Assembly: GCA_018970625.1 (NCBI GenBank)
Contig: JAGWVZ010000088.1
Span: 1-10,086, forward strand
Length of the DNA stretch: 10,086 bases
Source: Myxococcales bacterium
GTDB lineage: Bacteria; Myxococcota; Bradymonadia; REDH01
Reading direction: 5' to 3'
The notes beneath the pieces are model-generated. The model worked only from the letters and a program-made list of their open reading frames with translations, did no database searches and was not told the DNA's origin. Below are positions 1 to 7,998 of this stretch, one piece after another (the first letter of the stretch is position 1; each line of letters begins with the position of its first letter). A program made the position numbers and the translations under genes.

Positions 1-2034
1 TCGGATTTTGAGCATACCCAGATCACGCGAGTTGAGCAGCGGCCTCCAGACTTCGCCGGCGAATCTCCTGATGTGGTCGATCGTGAGGCGCAATCCAACC
101 TGCAGGGTGCGACCCCTGAACCGGCCTCCCGCCAGCCGGAACCCGGCGAGATGGCCGATGATTCGGTGCTCCGGGGCGCGGCGCCTGCGAGAACCCGCAA
201 CCTTTTGACGGAGTTCCCGCTCGTCGTCGATGAATCACCGCAGTCGTCCGGGTCAGAATCGACAGGCGAGGTCGATGCGCCGGTCCTCTTGAACGCGAAC
301 ATGACCCTCGTGCCACTTGCGCGGCAGCAAGCCATCGAGCGTCCCGGGCGTCGCACAATAACGGGTGAGGACCCTTTCTGGGAGAGTGGGCTGGCCGCGC
401 TCGAACAATCAGACCTCGGCGCACCGATTTCGGGCTTCCCTGGCCTGGATTCACCGCCGACGGCGTCAGAAAGTGGTTCAACTGCGTCGCCACTTCCTTT
501 CGCTGGTGCATCGTCAAATGACGCCAGCGCACAAGTCTGGACAGCGTCACAGATCGGTCTCGAATCGCTGAATCCCGCACCGGATGACTTGCAGCCTGCT
601 TCACCTGAATCCACGTTGGCCGCGGATACCTCTGCCGTGCAGTCTCCTGCCGATGCGCTCGACGTCCAACCGCAGGTCACCGCGCAAGCGCGCAGGCGTC
701 GCGCTTTCGCCGACACGATGGACTCCTACGAGCCTTCATCGTCATCGCCTCGAACCGCATCTCTTTCGCCGCTCTACTCTGGCCAGACCGAGCCGCTGAT
801 CAATCCCGAGACACAGGCTGCAGCGGCCACATTCGTAGCCGAAGGAGGCCGACTCGACGAGCGCGTGGACCCCGTGTCTCCCACTCAGCCGCTGGACACG
901 ACGGCCGTTCGCCCGCGCATTATTGACCCGGTGAATCACGCCAGTGTGCCGGCTCAGTCCGCCACGTTGCTGCAACCGCCTCCGCAGCAGACCTTGCACG
1001 CTCCAGCCCATGAACCGGCGCCTCCTGTCGACGTCAACCGCATGTCGAGAGCCTCGTTTCCGGGTGAGTCGCGTGACTCCAGCGCGTTGCAGACGCCCAT
1101 GCATCTGATGGCCGCCGCCGAGCTCCCCGCAGCCGCCGGAGGACTTCCTGCCGGTGATCCACAGCTGCGTTCCCACGTGGCTCGATTGCCCGACGTACAG
1201 GTCATGGAGCTGCTGAACAGTGGTGTGCCAGCCTATCGCGAGGTCGCCTTCGCGGTGCTGGTAGAACGCGGCGCGTCGGCGCAGGCGGCGCTGCTCGCAT
1301 CATTCCCGCGCCCGCTCATCGGTCCACGCCGCGAGCTGGTCGCTTCTGGGCAGGCGCTCGAAGAACATGGACCTGTCATCTGGCTACTCACGCAACAGCT
1401 GCGCGACGTCGTCGAGCCGCTGCGCCAGTTCCTGACCCACCCTGACGCCGACCATCGCTACTATGCCACGGTCCTTCTGTTCCGGGCCAACGATCAGACC
1501 AGCCTCGGCCGGGTAGCCGAGCTGCTCTATGACGCTGACGAACAGGTTCGCGCCGCCGCGATGCGTTACGTCGAGACGTGGCGACTGAACAGCGCCGTCG
1601 AGTCCGTGCTCGCTGTCGTTCGCCGCCACTTCGGCAATGGCGACCCGCGAAATGTGGCCATTTCCGTAGTGGCCTCAGCCGAGCTGCGCGATGTGACCGC
1701 GGTTCCCACGCTGATTGAATTCCTTGACCATGCCTCTGACCATGTGCGTCGCCGTGCACAGACGTCGCTGGTGCGACTTACGTTTCAGGAGCTGGGGAGT
1801 GACCGCAGGGCCTGGGAGAAATGGTACAAAAAGGCGTCTGGCTCGGGCCGCGACCGCTGGCTGCTGGACGCCATGGTGGACCGCGATATTCGCGTCCGCG
1901 AAAATGCGGCACGAGAAATACGGTCGATTCCCAGACTGGTCGTAAATTATAATCCCGAATTTGACCTGCGCGGTCAGCAAACCGCACAGCGGACTGTCGA
2001 ACACTTCCTGAGTCTGCGTCGCGGACATTTCTGA
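1..2034 (+). CDS. HEAT-repeat protein with long disordered N-terminal region (5' partial)
   Basis: The frame is open from the first base of the window, so the true start lies upstream. An internal GTG at 73 has no convincing ribosome binding site, and the composition is the same on both sides of it. The visible 677 residues split in two. Roughly residues 1-395 are rich in Pro, Ser, Ala, Gln and Thr, with no predicted fold, and read as intrinsically disordered. From about 395 to the end there are alternating amphipathic helices typical of HEAT/PBS-lyase-like repeats, for example around VRAAAMRYVETW and VRRRAQTSLVRLT. A Trp-rich segment (RRAWEKWYKK) and the repeat DRDIRVRENAAREI follow. I see no cysteine anywhere in the visible part. 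HEAT repeats are protein-interaction scaffolds, so no reaction can be assigned. The gene ends TGA and converges on the lipoprotein operon, with 109 bp between the stop codons. Function unknown; the HEAT call is fairly safe. Confidence 0.8.
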   Translation, partial: SDFEHTQITRVEQRPPDFAGESPDVVDREAQSNLQGATPEPASRQPEPGEMADDSVLRGAAPARTRNLLTEFPLVVDESPQSSGSESTGEVDAPVLLNANMTLVPLARQQAIERPGRRTITGEDPFWESGLAALEQSDLGAPISGFPGLDSPPTASESGSTASPLPFAGASSNDASAQVWTASQIGLESLNPAPDDLQPASPESTLAADTSAVQSPADALDVQPQVTAQARRRRAFADTMDSYEPSSSSPRTASLSPLYSGQTEPLINPETQAAAATFVAEGGRLDERVDPVSPTQPLDTTAVRPRIIDPVNHASVPAQSATLLQPPPQQTLHAPAHEPAPPVDVNRMSRASFPGESRDSSALQTPMHLMAAAELPAAAGGLPAGDPQLRSHVARLPDVQVMELLNSGVPAYREVAFAVLVERGASAQAALLASFPRPLIGPRRELVASGQALEEHGPVIWLLTQQLRDVVEPLRQFLTHPDADHRYYATVLLFRANDQTSLGRVAELLYDADEQVRAAAMRYVETWRLNSAVESVLAVVRRHFGNGDPRNVAISVVASAELRDVTAVPTLIEFLDHASDHVRRRAQTSLVRLTFQELGSDRRAWEKWYKKASGSGRDRWLLDAMVDRDIRVRENAAREIRSIPRLVVNYNPEFDLRGQQTAQRTVEHFLSLRRGHF

Positions 2035-2143
2035 GTCGGGTCAGAATCCGGAAATGTGCGGCGTTGCAGGGGAATCCTCAATAGCACAAGACGTTCAGGG
2101 CGGCGGTTTATCTGCTTACATCTTTTACGCGAAGATGAGCCTG
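2035..2143. other. convergent intergenic gap between the HEAT gene and the lipoprotein operon
   Basis: This 109-bp gap separates two facing stop codons. The only structure I see is an imperfect hairpin, with arms CATCTT (2119-2124) and AAGATG (2132-2137) around a 7-nt loop and an outer GCT/AGC pairing across a 2-nt bulge. It has no clear T tract on either strand, so I do not call it an intrinsic terminator. It could still serve as a weak bidirectional end. Confidence 0.35.
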
Positions 2144-4441
2144 TTACCGCACCGTATCGCCGTCCAGACCGCCGTCGACAATTAAATACCCATCACGAAT
2201 CACAATCGGTCGGTCCAGCACGACCTGTAACGCGAACGTCGACAGGTTCGGTGCAAGGTCGCCCAGCGCTTCGGTTCCAAGCCTGGGCAATTCAATGGCC
2301 AGATTGTCAATCAGACCTGCTGAAATCTCCGGCCAGACCGCTGCCAGAATCAGGTCGCGCAAGTCGTTGGGGTCCTCGAAAATGGGGGCGTCGCCGCCCA
2401 CTGAAATCTGCCAGAAATCCAGCGTCGGCTCGGGCTGTATCTGCACAATAATGCGATTGTCTTCGACCAGCAGATTCGCGCCCGTGGTCAAATACGCGCC
2501 CAGCACATCCTCTGATTCCCCCTTGCCAAGCGTTAGTTCAAGCTGCCCCACCGTGATCAGAATGGCGTAGTCCGACTCGCCGGCGCGAGCAGGGCGGATT
2601 ATCGGAGGCAGTTGTCCGGAGACCTCCACGCGATCGACCAGAAAAGCCAGACCTTCGGGAAGCACCGAGGTCACGTCCAGCTCCAGCAGTCCGGCATTCC
2701 AGATGCTGTGCAAAAGCCCATTCAGCACCGGTAGACGAAGCGCGATCTGCACGCGGGACGTCTGAAAGAGGGAAGGCGCTTCGGTGAGCGCCGCGTTCAG
2801 TGCAATGCCGCGACTTTCCGGGTGCACAGGGGGCTGGTCAACCCCCAGCGAGACCCCCAGAGATGCCGTCAAATCCGTGCGACGACTGGGGGTCAGCGTC
2901 TCCAGATTCGCTCCCAGGCTCAGCGTAATCGGTGCGCCAAACCCCAGATCCAACGGGAACGTCTGGTTGCCCAACAAATCGTCGATTGACCCGACCGCAT
3001 CGCCAAGGACAGCGGGAAGCTCGTCCAGAAATTGCTCATTTACCAGGTCCAGCGCGACATTCTCGATGGCGCTGAACAGCGAGGTCTCGGCCAGCGCGAC
3101 AATGGCATTCGCCTGCGGACTGGCAAAATATCCGGTGATCGATTCCACAGCCAGATCGACCAGCTCTACCGCCACATCGATATCCTCGTCGATTCGCTGA
3201 CGCAGGCGCATGCGCACATAGCCCGAGAGGCTGACGCCCACGCCGCCATTCAGGTCCAGCACCGTGTCGCCGAGTCGCGCTGAACCCTGCGTGCGCAGAA
3301 ACAGCTCTGGAATGGCTACGAACACCTCCACGCCGCGCGTGGTCACGATGATGTCGATGCGGGGTGTCCCCGGATCCACTTCGGTGGCCCGAAGGAAGAG
3401 CTGCGTTGTATCGACCAGCGGATCAGGCAGCTGCGCCGTGAGCTCGAGCTCTCGAAACAGAAGCTCCAGAATCCCTGCAAGGTCGGTCGTCTCGTACGAA
3501 ATCACATCGGCGTCAGGGACGGTCGCCAGATTGGCATCCAGAAATCCCTGATTCAACTGCAGCGTCACCGCATTTCTGAAATTCGTCGCGATGGGCTGGT
3601 CAGCGCCCACCGGGGTCACATAATCCAGATATTCCTGCGCAACCAGAACATCGACGGCCTGTCGGGTTTCATCGGTGCGCAGCACATCGGTGGCGATCAC
3701 CTCAATATGGTTAATGCCATAGGCTGCCTCGATTTCGGTCGCAAAGGTGCCGTCGGGCTGCAATGTCACAGGCTGTCCATTTACAAAGACACGTATTTCG
3801 CCATGTGTATCGGAAGCCCGACCTGTTACCTCAATCCCCGAAAACACCTCGCTCGCCAGAAACTCTGTACCCGGCTCCGGCGTGATAACTTCCAGTGTGG
3901 GAGCGCCCGCGTCCACCACCAGCGTGCGGCTCGAACACAGGGGTTCGGTCAGCCGAACATCGTTGGCGCAGCCCTCCAGAACCAGCGAACCCTCGTCCAG
4001 AAATTTCAGCCGACCATCGTCCTGAATCTCAGCGGCGGCCTCGGGGTTTACCGTGAACGTTCCTTCTACAGGCCCAATCTCGACTCCCTCTTCGCTCCAT
4101 GCGCGAAGTGTGGGCGTAATCAGGAAATTGACCGGAAACACGCTCCGCGCCGGTGCGATTTCCACCGCTACGTAAGCAGGGACGGGTGCCTCGGCGTCCG
4201 TCTCGGTGTTGCCGGTATCGCCGGTGTCGGCGACGGCATCTTCGTCGGCACCCGCATCTCCGGCATCACCTGCATCCGGCGCACCGGTATCTGGTCCGGT
4301 GTCTATGGCATCGGGATCTGGAGTAGCGCCACTGCTCCCGGCGTCATCACCGCAGGCCGATGTCAGGGCGCAAATGCCGGAAATCAGCAACGCCCTGCGA
4401 AGCCAGACTGCGTTACCCATGAGGATATCGTTGGTTTTCAT
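2144..4441 (-). CDS. lipoprotein with Ig-like domains and a BPI/LBP-like (TULIP) C-terminal half
   Basis: This 765-residue protein carries a lipoprotein signal peptide with lipobox LTSAC (Cys30). The residue after Cys is Gly, not Asp, which by the E. coli Lol rule favours the outer membrane. An Asp/Gly/Ala/Thr linker spans about 31-84. A beta-rich Ig-like stretch (about 86-176) has one Cys pair (158, 169), and a glucodextranase-B-like module follows at about 178-267 (VNGQPVTLQPDGTF, then GIN and ATD). From about 282 on, hydrophobic strands and two long helices resemble BPI1 plus BPI2. ETSLFSAIENVALDL fits the long BPI1 helix, LNGLLHSIWNAGLLELDV fits the BPI2 helix with its conserved 'aG-L' turn, and the end has the BPI pattern of helix, Leu-Pro, then three strands. 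The family binds lipids or lipopolysaccharide in a hydrophobic groove. The ligand here is unknown and the fold call is inference. ATG at 4441 follows the upstream stop by 21 bp. ATG at 4420 would give a tidier 22-residue signal peptide. Neither has a clear Shine-Dalgarno. Confidence 0.85.
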   Translation of the reverse strand: MKTNDILMGNAVWLRRALLISGICALTSACGDDAGSSGATPDPDAIDTGPDTGAPDAGDAGDAGADEDAVADTGDTGNTETDAEAPVPAYVAVEIAPARSVFPVNFLITPTLRAWSEEGVEIGPVEGTFTVNPEAAAEIQDDGRLKFLDEGSLVLEGCANDVRLTEPLCSSRTLVVDAGAPTLEVITPEPGTEFLASEVFSGIEVTGRASDTHGEIRVFVNGQPVTLQPDGTFATEIEAAYGINHIEVIATDVLRTDETRQAVDVLVAQEYLDYVTPVGADQPIATNFRNAVTLQLNQGFLDANLATVPDADVISYETTDLAGILELLFRELELTAQLPDPLVDTTQLFLRATEVDPGTPRIDIIVTTRGVEVFVAIPELFLRTQGSARLGDTVLDLNGGVGVSLSGYVRMRLRQRIDEDIDVAVELVDLAVESITGYFASPQANAIVALAETSLFSAIENVALDLVNEQFLDELPAVLGDAVGSIDDLLGNQTFPLDLGFGAPITLSLGANLETLTPSRRTDLTASLGVSLGVDQPPVHPESRGIALNAALTEAPSLFQTSRVQIALRLPVLNGLLHSIWNAGLLELDVTSVLPEGLAFLVDRVEVSGQLPPIIRPARAGESDYAILITVGQLELTLGKGESEDVLGAYLTTGANLLVEDNRIIVQIQPEPTLDFWQISVGGDAPIFEDPNDLRDLILAAVWPEISAGLIDNLAIELPRLGTEALGDLAPNLSTFALQVVLDRPIVIRDGYLIVDGGLDGDTVR
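4190..4351 (-). repeat. low-complexity Asp/Thr/Gly/Ala linker of the 765-residue lipoprotein
   Basis: The DNA is made of short degenerate repeats such as GCCGGTATC, GCCGGTGTC and GCATCTCCGGCATC. They encode a flexible acidic tether (DTGPDTGAPDAGDAGDAG and similar) just after the lipidated Cys. Linkers of this kind hold the folded part away from the membrane. Repeat-rich DNA like this is prone to length change between strains. Confidence 0.7.
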
Positions 4442-4462
4442 GTTGGTATGCAGGTGCAGAGG

Positions 4463-7306
4463 TCAGCGATTTCCGAAGTTGCCTTCGGCCACAAAATGCG
4501 TCGCATTGGTAAACAGACGGGGCGCTACCAGACCCAGACGGGTGCCTGGCGCAAATCCAAACTCGGCCAGCGAATCAGGCAGGGCGAAATCCGGGATTGG
4601 CAGCGCCGGAAGCGCGGAGTTTACACTTTCGTCCACCAGGTACCCGAGCAGCTCCGTCAGGAAGCTCTCGAGCTCGTCGAGCTGCGTCGGCGTCAAGGCA
4701 CGATTCTCAGGCGAGAAATACAGCTCTTCCACCACGATATCGCGGAACTGAATGACGTTCTCGTCCAGCAGATCAAAGCCGGTGGTTGCAACGCCGCCGA
4801 GCTCAACGTCGAGCGGCTGGTCGATGATACCGGGAATGACCACGACTGCCTGAATGGCGCCGATGTGAACGCTGACGGAGTTTTCATCGGAGCCGGCGAC
4901 AACAGGTGGCAAGTTGGTGCGAATTGCGGCGATGGAGCCCGCTGGCACATCGCCAATGGCCGAGCCGTCGATGCTCGCGTCCAGAAGCCCCGAACGCCAC
5001 AGGGCATGTAGCGCCTGATTGAAGACGCCAATCGAAATGCCAGCCGCCACCACGCGTGAACCACTACCGATGAAGCGAACCGGGCCCGGCGGAACGGGCG
5101 CGCCAAGGGTCAGGCCGGCACGTTCGGCGTTATTGGTCAGGCGAGTCGAGATGCCAAACAGGGCGCGCGTCGAGGTAAAGTCAATGGACCCGAACTGAAT
5201 ACCAAACCCGATATTGCTCACCCCTTCGCCATCCAGGTGATTCACTGAGAAGGTCTGGCCAACCGAATCCAGGTTCAGGCCGCCCACGACGCCGTCGAGA
5301 ATCTCATTGAATGAATCACGCACGTAATCGCGAACGGTGTCGCGAATCAGGTTGCGAATGGTGCCTTGAAACAGATCCACAATAATATTGACGATAAATC
5401 CTGTCAGACCGCTGAAGTCGGTGTCCACACGGCCTACCGACACATCGTTCACACTTCGCAGCGTAATGCGCGGACGACCGCCGGAGAGCCCGGCGTTGAA
5501 GGTGAGGTCGACACCCAGTGACTCAAAGGTGACCCATCCCTGCGTGCTGAACGTGCCGCCAATACGCAGACGGAACCGAAGGCCGCGCACGTTGCCGACG
5601 GCTCGCATGCCACCGTCGACCAGCTGCAACGTGGTGTCGTTCGGACCATTCAGCGCAGTATCCTGATGATTGACGCTCACACTCAGGGCGCAGAAACACC
5701 CGAAAATGCATACCCGCTGCACGCACTCGTCATAAAGCGGATTGGCGGCCTGCAGGGTCGAGTGAAGGGTATTGCGTACGCCCGAGCTGTTGAGCGCGGT
5801 GTGCAGCAGGTCGTTGATGCTGTCCAGGCCATCAAAGCGGTCAAAGTCATCCAGCGCATTCTGGAACAGGGTCAGCGTGACCGAGTCGGTCAGAAATCCA
5901 CCTTCTGAAACAAACTGGTCGGCGACAAGGAAGGCACACGTGCGACGCGATGGGTTACCGTCGGTGTCGGTAGCGGCGACCTGCACGAAGTTAATGCCGA
6001 AGCGTGTTGGAATGGTGGCCACAAAGGAGCCGTCGGCGCTTAGTGTGGCGGGTACGTCGTTCACAACGACCGTGTCGGCGCCGAAGACATCGTTGACCCG
6101 GCCGCGGAACTCCATGTTGGAGCCGGGCGTCACCGAGAGAAAAGCGCCATCGCTGGGGCGGTCGCAGACAATCGCGGGCCCCTCGCTGTTCACGGTCACG
6201 TTGCGGGATGCCACGATGGGGCTCCCCGACAGCGTCGGCAGACCCACAATCAGGTTCAGCTGAAAAATGCCCTCGGTATCAAACCGGAACCGGCCCTCAC
6301 CGAACGATGGCACGGTCGGCAGGGAGCTGAACGTCACCAGCGCGTCGGGGATGAGGTTCCCAAACTCGTCGCTCACGCTGTATTGAAGCTCGACCGTGTC
6401 GCCCACGCCATACACCCGGCGCTCGGGTACCACGCCCACCGACGCCGCAGCCGGAAGGCCGGGAACGACCTCCAGCGTGGCCGGGATGATCTCGGCCGCA
6501 CCGTCCGTATCGCAACGCACGTCATAAACGCCGGCGCGTTCGACGATCACGTACTCACGGTCCACTTCGACACCCGAGCCACCCGGGTCGGTGCCGACGG
6601 TGAACTCCACGTCCGGAATCTCATTTCCCAGGATATCGAACGCGGTGCAGAAGACCTGCACAAACTCACCCGCTTCGATCGCGTCCTGGTCCAGCGTCGC
6701 GATCATCGTGTAGGGAAGGCCCGGCAACACTTCGAGCTGCGCCGGCGAATCGTCGACCAGCCCAAGCGTCGGCAGCGAACAGGCCACCTGCAACGTACCG
6801 GTTCGCAACGGGCGAAGCTCCGTTCCACCGGCTGCGATCTCTGCCGATGCTGCCGGGGCTGCAATCACGGTGCGCCGTGTATCGGGCGGGAGCGAGATCG
6901 CCTCCCCGTTTTCGTCGATCGCCTGACAGTTCACGACCACGGTCGAGCCGGCCGTCGTAGAGGTCGTGGACAACAACGTATCGACCGCAAAAGGTGCCGG
7001 CGGAAACTCTGGCCCCGTGTCACCCGAGCCGTCTGCAGCGTCCAGATCGACGGCGTCCGATGCGTCTGTCTCAGCGTCCGGCGTGCTATCGGGCGCGGCG
7101 TCCGAAGCCGCATCGCCCTGAACATCCGGTACCGGGACTTCGTTCGCATCAGCTACACCAGCGTCTGCACCCGTGCGCGCACTGCCTGTATCCTCGCTGC
7201 CGCAGGCAGAGAGCGTCGTACACAATACGACGAACAGGCAGAGCAACGCCTTCAGGCGTAGCGAGATCCGTGCCGCGCGCGGCTCAGCATCAAAGGAGTT
7301 TTCCAT
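4463..7306 (-). CDS. large lipoprotein with three Ig-like domains and a BPI/LBP-like (TULIP) C-terminal half
   Basis: From ATG 7306 the product has 947 residues. The signal peptide ends in lipobox TLSAC (Cys35, then Gly), followed by an acidic linker (about 36-101). Three tandem Ig-like repeats follow (about 103-195, 197-283, 285-373). The first two end in LEVLPGLP and LEVVPGLP and have Cys pairs (127/176, 220/265) placed like Ig-fold disulfides. A glucodextranase-B-like module follows (about 378-462; VNDVPATLSADGSF, then GIN and ATD; Cys381/457). About 490-947 resembles the BPI family. FSGLTGFIVNIIVDLFQ then RNLIRD fits the BPI1 helix (GWLIQLFHKKIESALRN in human BPI, from memory). VFNQALHALWRSGLLD fits the BPI2 helix. 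The end, ALPALPIPDFALP, fits the BPI Leu-Pro turn and last strands. A cluster of four Cys (528, 533, 537, 539) is peculiar to this paralogue. It is first in a two-gene operon. TTG 7363 and ATG 7318 are alternative in-frame starts. I chose 7306 because it puts the charged n-region nearest the hydrophobic core, but its Shine-Dalgarno is poor. Confidence 0.85.
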   Translation of the reverse strand: MENSFDAEPRAARISLRLKALLCLFVVLCTTLSACGSEDTGSARTGADAGVADANEVPVPDVQGDAASDAAPDSTPDAETDASDAVDLDAADGSGDTGPEFPPAPFAVDTLLSTTSTTAGSTVVVNCQAIDENGEAISLPPDTRRTVIAAPAASAEIAAGGTELRPLRTGTLQVACSLPTLGLVDDSPAQLEVLPGLPYTMIATLDQDAIEAGEFVQVFCTAFDILGNEIPDVEFTVGTDPGGSGVEVDREYVIVERAGVYDVRCDTDGAAEIIPATLEVVPGLPAAASVGVVPERRVYGVGDTVELQYSVSDEFGNLIPDALVTFSSLPTVPSFGEGRFRFDTEGIFQLNLIVGLPTLSGSPIVASRNVTVNSEGPAIVCDRPSDGAFLSVTPGSNMEFRGRVNDVFGADTVVVNDVPATLSADGSFVATIPTRFGINFVQVAATDTDGNPSRRTCAFLVADQFVSEGGFLTDSVTLTLFQNALDDFDRFDGLDSINDLLHTALNSSGVRNTLHSTLQAANPLYDECVQRVCIFGCFCALSVSVNHQDTALNGPNDTTLQLVDGGMRAVGNVRGLRFRLRIGGTFSTQGWVTFESLGVDLTFNAGLSGGRPRITLRSVNDVSVGRVDTDFSGLTGFIVNIIVDLFQGTIRNLIRDTVRDYVRDSFNEILDGVVGGLNLDSVGQTFSVNHLDGEGVSNIGFGIQFGSIDFTSTRALFGISTRLTNNAERAGLTLGAPVPPGPVRFIGSGSRVVAAGISIGVFNQALHALWRSGLLDASIDGSAIGDVPAGSIAAIRTNLPPVVAGSDENSVSVHIGAIQAVVVIPGIIDQPLDVELGGVATTGFDLLDENVIQFRDIVVEELYFSPENRALTPTQLDELESFLTELLGYLVDESVNSALPALPIPDFALPDSLAEFGFAPGTRLGLVAPRLFTNATHFVAEGNFGNR
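7004..7201 (-). repeat. low-complexity Asp/Ala/Pro/Ser linker of the 947-residue lipoprotein
   Basis: This stretch encodes about 66 residues of acidic tether directly after lipidated Cys35, for example DAASDAAPDSTPDAETDASD. It has the same position and composition as the linker in the downstream paralogue but a different sequence. The shared layout is therefore probably a conserved style of tether, not a recent copy. Confidence 0.65.
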
Positions 7307-7586
7307 GGGGCAGCTCATCGGGAGGAAGCGTTCGTTGCGGCACGCTAGTCGCTCAACTTCCAACAGGCAATCAGAGTTAGACTCGCCTGTCTGCCAGAAT
7401 TACCCACAGGTGACTGTAATTCCGATTGCCCGTCTCCGGGTGCTACAGGAACCAGACACGTCCCCTGCTCGGAAGCTGAATAGACCCATGGGTCCACGAT
7501 GAACCAGCCCTCGATGCAAACCGTTCGAGCGCCCGGTGGTCACGTTTGTGTGCTTACGGTCACAATTCGCACCGGTGGGTTGCCGC
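7307..7586. other. intergenic region between the lipoprotein operon and yciH, no gene seen
   Basis: About 280 bp without a credible gene. It must hold the promoter of the lipoprotein operon (reading left) and the end of the yciH transcript (also reading left). I could not find a -10/-35 pair worth naming. Visible items are a perfect 12-bp palindrome GACCCATGGGTC (7483-7494), an 8-bp palindrome CACCGGTG (7570-7577) just past the yciH stop, and two GGTCAC hexamers 20 bp apart (7538-7543 and 7558-7563). Any of these could be a protein-binding site or chance. Confidence 0.4.
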
Positions 7587-7961
7587 TCACTTCTTTACCT
7601 TAAACCCCTCGGCAACCAGAAATGTGAACACCGTTTCAACATGATCGCCCTGCACTTCAATCACGCCGTCGCGGGTGGTGCCCCCCGCCCCACAGCGCGT
7701 GCGCAGCTTCTTGCCGAGCGCCTCGAGCTCGATGGCGTTTAGTGGCAGGTCGGTCACCATGGTCACCGTTTTGCCGCCGCGCCCCTTGTTGTCGCGTTTC
7801 ACCCGGGCTGTTCCGGCGCCCTGCGGGACAGCCAGTTTTTTCAGGGCGGAGCAGATACAGGCGGTCACGGCCTTGCCGCAGTCCGGGCATAACCGACCTG
7901 TTTCCGAAGAAAACACCACACGGGGTGCATCATCACGCGAAGAGCTGGAGCGGGTGGCCAT
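7587..7961 (-). CDS. yciH: SUI1/eIF1-like translation factor, YciH family
   Basis: A 124-residue protein of the SUI1 family. These are the bacterial homologues of eukaryotic initiation factor eIF1, which bind near the ribosomal P site and affect initiation fidelity; the physiological role in bacteria is not settled. The N-terminus has the family's VVFSSETGR signature. Next is a zinc-ribbon-like knuckle with Cys25, Cys28, Cys35 and Cys37 (CPDCGKAVTACIC). The SUI1 core runs from about residue 50, with a basic, glycine-rich patch (KRDNKGRGGKTVT), then RTRCGAGGTTRDGVIEVQGDH and the closing EGFKVKK. ATG 7961 is chosen because GGAG lies 7 nt upstream and the sequence becomes YciH-like from there. 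The frame stays open back to 8126 but reads as noise. It is transcribed away from nadM, sharing a 188-bp intergenic region. Confidence 0.93.
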   Translation of the reverse strand: MATRSSSSRDDAPRVVFSSETGRLCPDCGKAVTACICSALKKLAVPQGAGTARVKRDNKGRGGKTVTMVTDLPLNAIELEALGKKLRTRCGAGGTTRDGVIEVQGDHVETVFTFLVAEGFKVKK

Positions 7962-7998
7962 GACTGGACTCCGACCTGAGGGCAAAGGTTGGGCGAAG

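Noticed and set aside
73..75. GTG as the start of the HEAT gene
   Set aside because: The frame is open to base 1 with the same composition and there is no convincing Shine-Dalgarno, so the gene most likely begins upstream.
23..604. 193-codon open frame on the - strand
   Set aside because: It is antisense to the disordered part of the HEAT gene, Arg/Pro/His-rich, with no recognisable motif.
2119..2137. Hairpin CATCTT/AAGATG as a bidirectional terminator
   Set aside because: The stem has only 6 bp, is A/T-rich, and has no T tract on either side.
3707..5011. 434-codon open frame on the + strand
   Set aside because: It lies antisense to the two lipoproteins across their junction, has a composition odd for a protein (many Gly, Arg, Cys, Gln with no domain) and lacks a ribosome binding site. 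The minus-strand frames have clear lipoboxes and domains.
6383..7261. 292-codon open frame on the + strand
   Set aside because: It is the antisense shadow of the larger lipoprotein: Arg/His-rich and featureless, a common artefact in G+C-rich DNA.
7483..7494. 12-bp palindrome GACCCATGGGTC as an operator
   Set aside because: It is isolated, with no second copy and no clear promoter beside it; one such palindrome in 10 kb is close to chance. It is kept only as a note in the intergenic entry.
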